Source of the DNA: G963677485 sp942492855
GTDB taxonomy: Bacteria; Armatimonadota; HRBIN16
Assembly (NCBI GenBank): GCA_942492855.1
Contig: OW818647.1
Span: 2,914,001 to 2,978,000 of the forward strand
Direction of reading: 5' to 3'
DNA: 64,000 nucleotides
Part shown: positions 23,612-32,636 of the stretch, piece by piece
How the letters are laid out: each line of letters opens with the position of its first letter
Numbering within the stretch: position 1 is the stretch's first letter
The notes under the pieces: generated by a model
The model's input: the letters and a program-made list of their open reading frames with translations, nothing else
Told to the model about the DNA's origin: nothing
The model's database searches: none
Program-made: the position numbers and the translations under genes

Positions 23612-26600
23612 ATGTTACGCATATCCATATCTCGGCTGTCATCATGGCTGGCACCTCTCATTCTGATATGCCTGGCTCAGCCATTACTTGCGGCCGCTCT
23701 ACCAACGATCTCCTCGTTCAGTCCTGAGTATGTTTACCAGGGGCAATACGGGGTGAACTATCCTGTTACGATTAACGGAACCAACTTTACCTCGGTAACG
23801 GCTGTCAATATAGGCGGGCGACCTGCAAGCTTTGTGGTAAATAGCACTGCTATGATCACGGCATATGTACCCGCATCGGCCAGCACTAACTTTATCTATG
23901 TCACGACATCAGGCGGCAGGGCATATGGTTCAAGACCATTCACGGTCAAGCCGATCCCTGCTCCGACCATATCATCATTCACGCCAACAAGCGCCTATGT
24001 GGGCGAAACAGGCCGGGTGATCACCATTACTGGTACCAACTTCATGGGTGTAGGAAGTCTGGTCGGATACATTAAGAATACCTCGGTGAAAATCGAGGGA
24101 ACAACGGCAAGTATCAGCGTTGTTAATGATACCTCCATCACCGCCACTGTGCCCATGAATCCTCTTTACCTAACTTACTGGATTATTGTCACAACCAGTA
24201 GCGGTACAGCATATAGTCAAAGCAACTTCATCATCAAACCCATACCCGCTCCAACCATAGCTTCCTTTACCCCGATGAGTGCATACACTGGTGAAACCAA
24301 CCGGACCATCACTATCACTGGCACGAACTTCACGGGTACGGGCGAACTCATCCCGCTCATCAGAGTGCTTGATGTAAAAGTCGGTGGGACCTCAGCAAGC
24401 TTTAACGTGGTCAACGATAATACGATCATAACAGTCATGCCGGTCAGCGTGCTTTACCCAATATACTGGATATCTGTCACTACCAATGGTGGCACGGTAT
24501 ATAGTCAAAACAACTTCACGGTCAAACCAATCCCTGCTCCAACCATCACATCATTCACACCATCCTCAGGTAGTGTTGGAGAGACGGTATACATCAACGG
24601 GACCAACTTCATGGGCAGCGGTGCGTTAAGTGGAATGATCACAGTCAGCTCGGTGAAGATTGGAGGCACCGAAGCGAGCTTTAACGTCGGTAGTGACACA
24701 TCGCTGATGGCCGTCGTGCCAGCTAATGTGGCTTATCCCATATATTGGATTTCAATTACATCCTCAGGCGGAATGGTCTATAGCGGGAGTATCTTTACGG
24801 TTAAGGCTGCCACAGCACCTGCGATCACTACATTTGCGCCTGCCAGCGGTAAAGTCGGTGATCTCGTCACCATAACCGGCACGAATTTCATGGGTGCGAT
24901 GTCGGTGAGATTCGCGGGTACGGCTGCGGTGTTCACGGTGGTGAGTACAAACTCTATCACTGCCAACGTACCATCTGGGGCTGTTACAGGTCCGATATCT
25001 GTCACCACTCCTGGTGGAACAGGAGTCAGCACAGGAAGCTTCATGGTCATTCAAGCGCCGACCATCAGTAGCATCACACCGTCAAACGGCAAAGTGGGTG
25101 ATTCAGTGGTGATCACCGGTACGAATTTCGGCGAGTCACCTGTCGTGCAGTTCAACGGAACGACCGTGACCAGCTACCCGGCGATCAGTGATTCAGCGAT
25201 CACTGTACTCGTGCCAGATGGTGCCAGCACGGGAAAGATCGCAGTGACGACGCTTGGTGGTACGGTCATGAGTGTAGATGACTTCACAGTGTACCAACAA
25301 CCCACCAATATGGTCCTCACGCCTGCAAGCGGCATCGTGGGGGATGTGGTGACCATCAGCGGTTCAGGTTTCACGGATGTGACGGGGGTTTCGTTCAACG
25401 GAACACCGGCTTCGATATTTGCAGTTGATAGTGATACTTCGATCACCGTTACCGTGCCAAGCGGTGCGACGACTGGATTAGTATCGGTAACCAACCCCTC
25501 ATATACAGCTACAAGCACTGAACGGTTCACGGTCTATCAGCAGCCGGTCATCAGCTCCTTCCTGCCTGATAGCGGGATCGTGGGTGATGTTGTTCATATC
25601 ACCGGAGCGAATTTCACCGACATCAATGAGGTCGAATTCAACGGAGCTGTGGTCACCCCATTGGCAGTTGATGACACTTCAATCACAGTGACAGTGCCGG
25701 GTGGTGCTACCACAGGTATGATTGGTGTGAGCAACCCGGCCTATACCGCCTCAAGTACTGATCGGTTCACGGTCTATCAACAGCCGACCATCAGCTCCGT
25801 CCAACCAGACCACGCCATTGTTGGTGAGCGTGTGACCATTACCGGTACGAACCTGGCCGATATCACAGGAATTACCTTCAACAACACAGCCGCTGTATAC
25901 TTTAGTGTCGATAGCGACACCACGATCACTGTCACCGTGCCGAGTGGTGCCACAACGGGCAAGATTGTGGTTAGGAACCCGGCATACACAGCAGAAAGTG
26001 CCAATGACTTCACCGTTTACCAGAGACCAACGATAACTTCCTTCACACCAGAGAGCGGGGTCCCTGGCGATACGGTCACGATCTCGGGCACCGGCTTCAC
26101 CGGTGCGGACATTGTGTCAGGTGTGTCGTTTACTAACGCCATGGCTAATATCATTTCCTTAAGTGATACCTCCATCACAGTTGCTGTGCCGCAAGGCGCG
26201 ATCACCGGGCCGATCACCGTCACGACACCAGCGGGTTCAACCACCAGTGCCAGGAGCTTCACGGTCTATCAGATGCCGACCATCACTTCTTTTACGCCAG
26301 AGAGTGGATTGGTGGGCGATAGGGTAACAATTGCAGGCACCGGATTTGCAGGTGTGCGCGAGGTTCTATTCGCAGGTATCGCCGCGAATATCACATCCTC
26401 AAGTGACACATCAATCACTGCTTTTGTGCCCAATCTGGCTACAACAGGCCTGATTACCGTCACTACCCCGGCGGGATCCGCATGTAGTGCGCGAAACTTC
26501 ACTGTATATGAGAGGCCATCAATCAGCTCATTCTCGCCGGATCGTGGCGCAGTCGGGCAGGTTGTGACCATAACAGGTAATACCTTTGTCGGTGTCACGC

Positions 26601-28057
26601 GGGTGATATTCAACACGGCATCGGCAATAACATACACCGTCAATAGCGAAACCTCCATCACCGCGACTGTTCCCAATGGCGCGACGACTGGTAGAATTTC
26701 TGTCAGCACACGCTACGGCCCAGCGACAAGTGCTACCGATTTCGTAATTAATCAATCACCGACCATCAGCTCATTTACGCCTACTGGTGGGGCCGTTGGA
26801 ATTGGCGTCACGATAAATGGTACAGGTCTCATGGGTGCTACGGAAGTTCATTTCGGCGGTATTGTGCAGATGTCCTTTACCACTGTCAGTGATACCACTA
26901 TCACCACGACAGTGCCGAGTGGTGCTCAGTCAAGCCCGATATCTGTGACCACACCCAGTGGTACAGCGACGAGTCTGAACCCATTCTTCGTCGCCCCGTC
27001 GATTACCTCGTTCACACCTACGATTGGCCCAATTGGCACTGTGGTCACCATCTACGGTACGAATTTCAATGGGGTGGGACTGGTCACATTCAACGGCGTG
27101 ACCGCAGCGATCAGCTCTGTCACTCCTACAACAATTGTGGCTACGGTACCGAGTGGTGCTACGAGTGGCCCAATATCTGTCACATCGCAGGGTGGAGTGG
27201 CTACTAGTGCCGCAAATTTCGTGGTTCAGCCGTATGGTGTCGTTGAGTTTTGGGGCAAGAATGGTATGGGTCAAGGCAATCTACCTGCCCCTAATCAAAA
27301 CTTCACAGCCTTGTCATCTGGTTGGAACCATGTTGCTGGCCTGAAACAAGATGGCTCTGTGGTCTGCTGGGGTTATAACAACTACGGTGAATGCGACGTT
27401 CCATCCCCTAACCAAAACTTCTCTGAAGTATCAGCGGGCTATTACCATACGGCAGGACTGAAGCACGACGGCTCTGTGGTTTGCTGGGGGTGGACCCTCT
27501 ATGGGATATGCACAGTGCCTTTACCGAACGAGAACTTCATCTCGATCTCTACCCGCAATATGCATACAGTTGGTCTGAAGAGCGATGGCACAGTCGTTTG
27601 CTGGGGTGATAACAGTTATGGCCAGTGCGTAGTGCCGATGCCTAACCAGAATTTTATCGCTGTCTCTGCAGGCCACTCAAATACGGTCGGTCTGAAGAGT
27701 GATGGTTCTGTGGTTTGCTGGGGTCTTAACAACGTTGGCCAATGCACAGTTCCAGCACCCAACCAGGGTTTTATTGCCGTCTCGGGTGGGGCTAACCATT
27801 CGGCTGGTCTGAAAAGTGACGGCTCCATCGTGTGCTGGGGCTGGAACGGTAATGACGAGTGCACGGTGCCAGCACCCAACCAAGATTTCGTGGCCGTATC
27901 TGCAGGCATGGGACATACCGTCGGCCTAAAGCGCAATGGTTCTGTGGTCTGCTGGGGCACAAACACCAATGGCGAGTGTAATGTACCTGGCCCAAATAGC
28001 GGCTTCATTGCCATAAGTGCAGGTGCAAGCTATACCTGTGCCATTAAGAATCCGTAG
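23612..28057 (+). CDS. Giant secreted protein: 14 TIG/IPT domains plus one RCC1-like propeller
   Basis: A 1481-residue exported protein. A signal peptide (about residues 1-28) is followed by 14 immunoglobulin-like TIG/IPT domains of 80-90 residues. Each opens with a PTISSFTPxSGxVGD-like strand, then VTITGTNF, a V-FNGTxA core and TVPSGATTGxISVTTP. Residues after about 1210 form an RCC1-like propeller: VVEFWG plus six full CWG units and a closing FIAISAGASYTCAIK, together seven blades. Unlike its relatives it has no dockerin-like tail and ends right after the propeller. ATG 23612 has AAGGAGG upstream. Likely a long surface stalk carrying a propeller head for adhesion or binding; the ligand is unknown. 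Confidence 0.85.
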   Translation: MLRISISRLSSWLAPLILICLAQPLLAAALPTISSFSPEYVYQGQYGVNYPVTINGTNFTSVTAVNIGGRPASFVVNSTAMITAYVPASASTNFIYVTTSGGRAYGSRPFTVKPIPAPTISSFTPTSAYVGETGRVITITGTNFMGVGSLVGYIKNTSVKIEGTTASISVVNDTSITATVPMNPLYLTYWIIVTTSSGTAYSQSNFIIKPIPAPTIASFTPMSAYTGETNRTITITGTNFTGTGELIPLIRVLDVKVGGTSASFNVVNDNTIITVMPVSVLYPIYWISVTTNGGTVYSQNNFTVKPIPAPTITSFTPSSGSVGETVYINGTNFMGSGALSGMITVSSVKIGGTEASFNVGSDTSLMAVVPANVAYPIYWISITSSGGMVYSGSIFTVKAATAPAITTFAPASGKVGDLVTITGTNFMGAMSVRFAGTAAVFTVVSTNSITANVPSGAVTGPISVTTPGGTGVSTGSFMVIQAPTISSITPSNGKVGDSVVITGTNFGESPVVQFNGTTVTSYPAISDSAITVLVPDGASTGKIAVTTLGGTVMSVDDFTVYQQPTNMVLTPASGIVGDVVTISGSGFTDVTGVSFNGTPASIFAVDSDTSITVTVPSGATTGLVSVTNPSYTATSTERFTVYQQPVISSFLPDSGIVGDVVHITGANFTDINEVEFNGAVVTPLAVDDTSITVTVPGGATTGMIGVSNPAYTASSTDRFTVYQQPTISSVQPDHAIVGERVTITGTNLADITGITFNNTAAVYFSVDSDTTITVTVPSGATTGKIVVRNPAYTAESANDFTVYQRPTITSFTPESGVPGDTVTISGTGFTGADIVSGVSFTNAMANIISLSDTSITVAVPQGAITGPITVTTPAGSTTSARSFTVYQMPTITSFTPESGLVGDRVTIAGTGFAGVREVLFAGIAANITSSSDTSITAFVPNLATTGLITVTTPAGSACSARNFTVYERPSISSFSPDRGAVGQVVTITGNTFVGVTRVIFNTASAITYTVNSETSITATVPNGATTGRISVSTRYGPATSATDFVINQSPTISSFTPTGGAVGIGVTINGTGLMGATEVHFGGIVQMSFTTVSDTTITTTVPSGAQSSPISVTTPSGTATSLNPFFVAPSITSFTPTIGPIGTVVTIYGTNFNGVGLVTFNGVTAAISSVTPTTIVATVPSGATSGPISVTSQGGVATSAANFVVQPYGVVEFWGKNGMGQGNLPAPNQNFTALSSGWNHVAGLKQDGSVVCWGYNNYGECDVPSPNQNFSEVSAGYYHTAGLKHDGSVVCWGWTLYGICTVPLPNENFISISTRNMHTVGLKSDGTVVCWGDNSYGQCVVPMPNQNFIAVSAGHSNTVGLKSDGSVVCWGLNNVGQCTVPAPNQGFIAVSGGANHSAGLKSDGSIVCWGWNGNDECTVPAPNQDFVAVSAGMGHTVGLKRNGSVVCWGTNTNGECNVPGPNSGFIAISAGASYTCAIKNP

Positions 28058-28094
28058 GTAGCGGGCGGGAAGTCAAGAGGCAGGAGAGGAGGAG

Positions 28095-28224
28095 TTGTCT
28101 GAACCACGGATTTCACGGATGGCACGGTTAGGTGCGGATGGGAGAGGGAGAGGTGCACATTCTGGTCCCTCTCCTTCCTTATCTGTGTCATCATGTAAAT
28201 CCGAACAATCCGTGGTTCAGACAA
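28095..28224. repeat. Dispersed repeat with 18-bp inverted ends
   Basis: TTGTCTGAACCACGGATT at 28095-28112 is exactly inverted at 28207-28224. The same 18 bases recur at 46411-46428. The stretch between has GGGAGAGGGAGAGG and its pyrimidine complement. It is the main content of the 328-base gap before 28386; a TATAAT near 28317 may be the -10 of the next gene. Confidence 0.7.
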
Positions 28225-28385
28225 TCCCCCCCTCTGTCCCGTCCCGTGTCCTGACTCCTTCCCCATCCTTTTTCTGCCCAATATCCGCGAATACGCCGAA
28301 ATAACTCTAAAATAGTATAATGCCCGTGAAGCAAAACCGTCTATACTATATGTAGGTATGTAATAGACTTCTGGAGGCGATATCA

Positions 28386-29417
28386 ATGAAACACACCCAG
28401 GTGAAACAGATCGTGGCGGCTGCACTGGTGCTGGGCTGCGCGGTGGCTACCTCGGCTCAGAACATCTATATTGGCGAAAAGTCGTCGGCAAACGGCATCG
28501 CGGTCACATCTTGGGGTGGAGGTGCCGTGAAAGAGACTTCTGATATGTTTCTACTTGGTGGATATTCAATCCGAGTAGGCACTTTGGGACCACTTCAGGG
28601 CGTTCGTCTTGCCTATAAAACCCCAGTTGATCTTTCTGAACTGGCAGCCAATCCAAATGCGGTTCTGAGCCTCCACATCAAGCTGCCGAGTGCGACCAAG
28701 CAAGGCGCAACTGGCACGACTGGCGCGAGCTCAAGGCGCACAATGGGTGCAGCCGCGATGATGGGCGGGATGATGATGCCCGGCATGGGCGGCGGCGGTA
28801 TGAGTATGCCCGGTATGGGTGGTATGATGCCTGGTATGGGCGGCGCGACTGGTGCTGCAGGAACTACTGCTAAGCCGAAGGTGATGCAGAGGCTGCGCGT
28901 GGTGATGATGAACGACAAAGGTGGCTCAAGCGATTTCGTGGTCAATTTGCGTGACGCATACAGCGAAGATGGCTGGCTGGTTTTTGGCGTGCCCATGAAA
29001 AACATGACTGGTTTTGCGAAGAGCCCGCTACTCAAAGAGCTTCGTCTTGCTGGCGACAATCAAGATACCTTCTACTTAGGTAGCGTGACGGGTGCCACCG
29101 ACGATAACGCATTGCGCGCGGACACCATACGGGTGAACGAAGAGCTGCAAGTGTTGCTGAGTGATGAACAAGCTGACATGCAGAGCCTGGTGGCACGGAA
29201 GAATGTGTGGCTGACGGCCAACATCGCTGCCAGTATGATCCCTGTGAAGGTGACTTGGGACATTGACAGCCGCGACGGTCTACAGACCGATGCCGAAGGG
29301 ATATACGCTCAGTTGAAGTTCCCTGAGCCGGGTAAATACACTGTCACGCTGACACTTACCGACGTGGCAGGTGTGAAAAAGCCCTTCGTACTGACGAGGG
29401 TCATCGAAGTAAACTAG
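28386..29417 (+). CDS. Exported protein with Met/Gly-rich insert and C-terminal Ig-like (PKD-type) domain
   Basis: A 343-residue protein with a signal peptide (about residues 1-24, ending TSAQ). Residues 25-105 look like a beta-rich domain (GGYSIRVGTLGPLQGVRLAY). They are interrupted by a low-complexity segment (about 108-162) of MGGMMMPGMGGGGM-type repeats. The rest of the beta domain then resumes (LRVVMMNDKGG, DGWLVFGVPM). The last 80 residues resemble a PKD-type fold (VTWDIDSRDG, FPEPGKYTVTLTLTDVAG). The interrupted layout suggests the insert is a flexible loop. No function recognised. The ribosome site is GGAGG; a terminator follows. Confidence 0.65.
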   Translation: MKHTQVKQIVAAALVLGCAVATSAQNIYIGEKSSANGIAVTSWGGGAVKETSDMFLLGGYSIRVGTLGPLQGVRLAYKTPVDLSELAANPNAVLSLHIKLPSATKQGATGTTGASSRRTMGAAAMMGGMMMPGMGGGGMSMPGMGGMMPGMGGATGAAGTTAKPKVMQRLRVVMMNDKGGSSDFVVNLRDAYSEDGWLVFGVPMKNMTGFAKSPLLKELRLAGDNQDTFYLGSVTGATDDNALRADTIRVNEELQVLLSDEQADMQSLVARKNVWLTANIAASMIPVKVTWDIDSRDGLQTDAEGIYAQLKFPEPGKYTVTLTLTDVAGVKKPFVLTRVIEVN

Positions 29418-29437
29418 CCCCGTTTTCGACGGATTAC

Positions 29438-29483
29438 GCACCGCCTCCGCTTAAAAAATAGCGGAGGCGGTGCTTTTGTTTTT
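29438..29483 (+). terminator. Hairpin terminator
   Basis: A 13-base perfect stem (GCACCGCCTCCGC / GCGGAGGCGGTGC) with a 10-base A-rich loop, then TTTTGTTTTT. A textbook intrinsic terminator. Confidence 0.92.
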
Positions 29484-29555
29484 ATGGTGAAGATAACGTA
29501 AAATACCAGTTTTTAGCTTGTGCTCCGAATTGATAACAAATTCTGTCAAAAAGGG

Positions 29556-29584
29556 TTGACAAACCCCCCTGGAGTCCGCATAAT
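29556..29584 (+). promoter_or_regulatory. Near-consensus sigma-70 promoter
   Basis: TTGACA, 17 bases, CATAAT, located 89 bases upstream of ATG 29673. The match predicts strong expression of the TIG-repeat gene. Confidence 0.7.
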
Positions 29585-29672
29585 AGGGGTAACAGCTCAG
29601 ATTAGCGGTGTGTACGGGTCACGTCATCCCTGCATAGACTGATCATGGGTGTCCCATGAAGGAGACAAACAT

Positions 29673-32384
29673 ATGTCGCGTCAGTTAGCCTTGGCATCAT
29701 CAGCCTGGCTTGCCGCTTTCGCCTTTGTTGCGATGGCTTTCCCTATGGCAGCTACGGCAGCTCAGCCCACGATCACAAGTTTTTCACCAACAAGTGCATA
29801 TCAGGGCGAGTACGGTCAACCAATAACCATCACCGGCACAAATTTCAACTGTGCATCTACCGTTAGCCTCGGTGGGCGTAATGCCAGTTTTAAAGTCAAA
29901 AGCAGCACGGTGATCGTTGCTTACGTGCCCTCATCGGCTACAAGCAATCCACTTTCTGTCACAACCCCAACCGGTACTGCCTACGGGCCTGTGCCATTCT
30001 ACGTCAACCCTATCCCTCGACCAGTCATTAGCTCGTTTAGCCCGACTTTCGCTTATACAGGCGAATCCGGCAAGTCGATCACTATTACAGGCAACTATTT
30101 TAAGGGCATTACGACCACGAAAGCATATAGCGGCGTCACCAGCGTGAAATTTGGCAATCTGTCCGCTAGTTTCACGGTGATGAGTGCTACCACCATCAAG
30201 GCCATCGTGCCCGACAATGCCGTGTCATACGGCATCTCGGTGACGAGTGCGGGTGGAATCGGGTATAGCATGGATGCCTTTGAAATCAGGGCCATCCCTG
30301 CACCCACTATCACTACTTTTACGCCTGCCAGTGTTTATGTCGGAGAAACGGGCAAGTCTGTCACAATCAATGGTACAAACTTCCTGGGTATTGGTGCTGC
30401 CAGCAAAAAGGTCACCGGTGTGACCGCCGTTAGTGTTGGTGGGAAACCCACCACATTCAGGCTTGTTGGTGCAACACAGCTCATCGCAGCAGTGCCTGCG
30501 GGGGCAACAACGAATCTACTTTCTGTCACCACATCAGGTGGCACATGCTACAGTGCTGAACACTTCACGATCAACCCGATTCCACGCCCTACCATCGTCT
30601 CTTTAGACCCTGCATGGGCCTATACAGGTCAGACCTGTAGTGTTACCATCAAAGGCACGAATTTCAATGGTATTGGCACCAACAATAACAGAATCACGGG
30701 CACGACAGCCGTTTCTGTTGGATCAATAGATGCCGGTTACAGCGTGTTAGATAACGAGACAATCGTTATGTCCGTTCCGGCAAACGCGGTGTCTGGTGCA
30801 GTAGCCGTCACAACCGCAGGTGGTACATGCTACGGTAAAGATCCGTTCTATATCAAGCCTATCCCAGCACCTGTGGTGAGTTCCTTCCTGCCTGCATCAG
30901 GCAGAGTGGGCACCACCGTTACTATTACAGGGCAATACTTCTGTGGTGACGGCACGCTAAGTGGCCTAATCACCCCACCAACGGTCACCATCGGCAACGT
31001 CCCCGCAACTGTAGTAACGGTCTCCTCCACCACGATCACTGCGGTCGTTGGCGCACTGGCAACGAATGGTGGAATATCTGTGACCACCAATGGTGGTACA
31101 GGCTATAGCAACGACTACTTCACGGTGGTAGTTCCTAAAGCACCAACCATTACATACATCGACAAAATGGGTGGTCAGGTCGGTGAATGGGTCAGGATTA
31201 CTGGTAAGAACTTCGACGTTGCACCGGCCATTGCCTACTTCCATGGAGTGCAATGCGCGGAAGGTTGGGTCGAATCCGCGACTAGTATCTATGTCAGAAT
31301 CCCAGTAGGCGCAACGACTGGTAAAATCACAGTCGTTACCCCAGGAGGGACAGCCGCAAGTGCTTGTGACTTCATGATTGGTCATGCTCCTGTCATTACC
31401 GGCTTTAATGCGAATCATGGAGTGGCTGGAGACACGATCAATATTGAAGGCGACAACTTCACGGGCGCGACATCGGTCACATTCAAAGGTATTGAAGCTT
31501 TCTTCTCTGTAACGAATGACGATTTGATTTCAGCTACCGTACCATCGGGTGATGTTGCCGGTGTAATATCAGTAACAACACCTTACGGTTATGCTGTGAG
31601 CACGAACACATTCAATTCGGCGAAAGTTCCAACCATCATTGATTTCGATGCATGGAGCGGTGTACCAGGCGACTGGGTGACCATTACCGGCACGAACTTT
31701 GATGTCGCCAGAGCGGTTTACTTTAATGGCACCGCAGTAGTGACACTTAATTACATTGATCCTACGAGGATTGATGTTATGGTTCCTGCTGGTGCTACGA
31801 CTGGCCCGATATCCGTTGACTGGTATGACGGTTCAGGATACAGCGTCGTAGATAGTTATTACGACTTCGAAATCATCCCAGCACCGACGATTACTGACTT
31901 CACTAACCTTTCCTATGGTGTTGGTAAGAACGGACACGATGGCGATATCATCGGAATCACAGGCAAGGACTTCACAGACACTACTACGGTATGGTTTGGA
32001 CCCATGCAATCAGTATCCGTAGTCGTGTGGAGTTCAACTTATATGACGGCAACTGTTCCAACTGACGCTGTGGGTGGTACCCAATGTATATACGCAGTGT
32101 CCGAAGGTGGTACAGGTAGTATGGCCGGATTCAACGTCTACGAGATGCCAACCATCACGGATTGCCCCAACGATGCTACCATTGGAGTTCCTATCACAGT
32201 GAGGGGCACTCATTTCGTTGGAGCTACGGCTGTGACGTTCGGCACTATGGTACAGAACGTCTTCACAGTTGTGGACGACAACACTATCACAGTGGCTCCG
32301 CCTGTTGGTGCTCCGAAAGGAGTATTGTACGTAACTAATCCCGCTGGCACAGCCAGAACCCTAGGGGAAGTGACCATACATTAG
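29673..32384 (+). CDS. Large secreted TIG/IPT-repeat protein
   Basis: A 903-residue exported protein. A signal peptide (about residues 1-29, ending TAAQ) is followed by ten TIG/IPT immunoglobulin-like domains that begin with strands such as PTITSFSPTSAYQG, PVISSFSPTFAYTG, PTITTFTPASVYVG and PVITGFNANHGVAG. The first domains are clearly paralogous to the first domains of the 23612 protein. It has no RCC1-like, dockerin-like or anchoring tail and ends inside the last TIG domain. ATG 29673 has GAAGGAG upstream; the frame opens at a GTG eight codons earlier. Likely a surface or matrix fibre. Confidence 0.82.
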   Translation: MSRQLALASSAWLAAFAFVAMAFPMAATAAQPTITSFSPTSAYQGEYGQPITITGTNFNCASTVSLGGRNASFKVKSSTVIVAYVPSSATSNPLSVTTPTGTAYGPVPFYVNPIPRPVISSFSPTFAYTGESGKSITITGNYFKGITTTKAYSGVTSVKFGNLSASFTVMSATTIKAIVPDNAVSYGISVTSAGGIGYSMDAFEIRAIPAPTITTFTPASVYVGETGKSVTINGTNFLGIGAASKKVTGVTAVSVGGKPTTFRLVGATQLIAAVPAGATTNLLSVTTSGGTCYSAEHFTINPIPRPTIVSLDPAWAYTGQTCSVTIKGTNFNGIGTNNNRITGTTAVSVGSIDAGYSVLDNETIVMSVPANAVSGAVAVTTAGGTCYGKDPFYIKPIPAPVVSSFLPASGRVGTTVTITGQYFCGDGTLSGLITPPTVTIGNVPATVVTVSSTTITAVVGALATNGGISVTTNGGTGYSNDYFTVVVPKAPTITYIDKMGGQVGEWVRITGKNFDVAPAIAYFHGVQCAEGWVESATSIYVRIPVGATTGKITVVTPGGTAASACDFMIGHAPVITGFNANHGVAGDTINIEGDNFTGATSVTFKGIEAFFSVTNDDLISATVPSGDVAGVISVTTPYGYAVSTNTFNSAKVPTIIDFDAWSGVPGDWVTITGTNFDVARAVYFNGTAVVTLNYIDPTRIDVMVPAGATTGPISVDWYDGSGYSVVDSYYDFEIIPAPTITDFTNLSYGVGKNGHDGDIIGITGKDFTDTTTVWFGPMQSVSVVVWSSTYMTATVPTDAVGGTQCIYAVSEGGTGSMAGFNVYEMPTITDCPNDATIGVPITVRGTHFVGATAVTFGTMVQNVFTVVDDNTITVAPPVGAPKGVLYVTNPAGTARTLGEVTIH

Positions 32385-32458
32385 CAGCCGACGCCATGAC
32401 GTTGTGAGCAGTTAGGTTGAGGGCTTCGGCCTGTTAACATGGTGCTCACCAGATACAT

Positions 32459-32497
32459 CAGCCCACTCAGAGGACTACCTCTGAGTGGGCTGTTCTT
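32459..32497 (+). terminator. Hairpin terminator after the TIG-repeat gene
   Basis: CAGCCCACTCAGAGG and CCTCTGAGTGGGCTG form a 15-base perfect stem with a 4-base loop, followed by TTCTT. Confidence 0.88.
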
Positions 32498-32636
32498 ATG
32501 ATGCTCGTTTCACATATGGAATGATGGTATTACATCACGTACTGACGGAGGCAGCGAGGCCGTGTCCCCTTGAATAAGCAACCGTGGCGGGGTAGGCTAA
32601 AAATGTCAGCATCTATTCTCAGCGGGGTGATACTCA

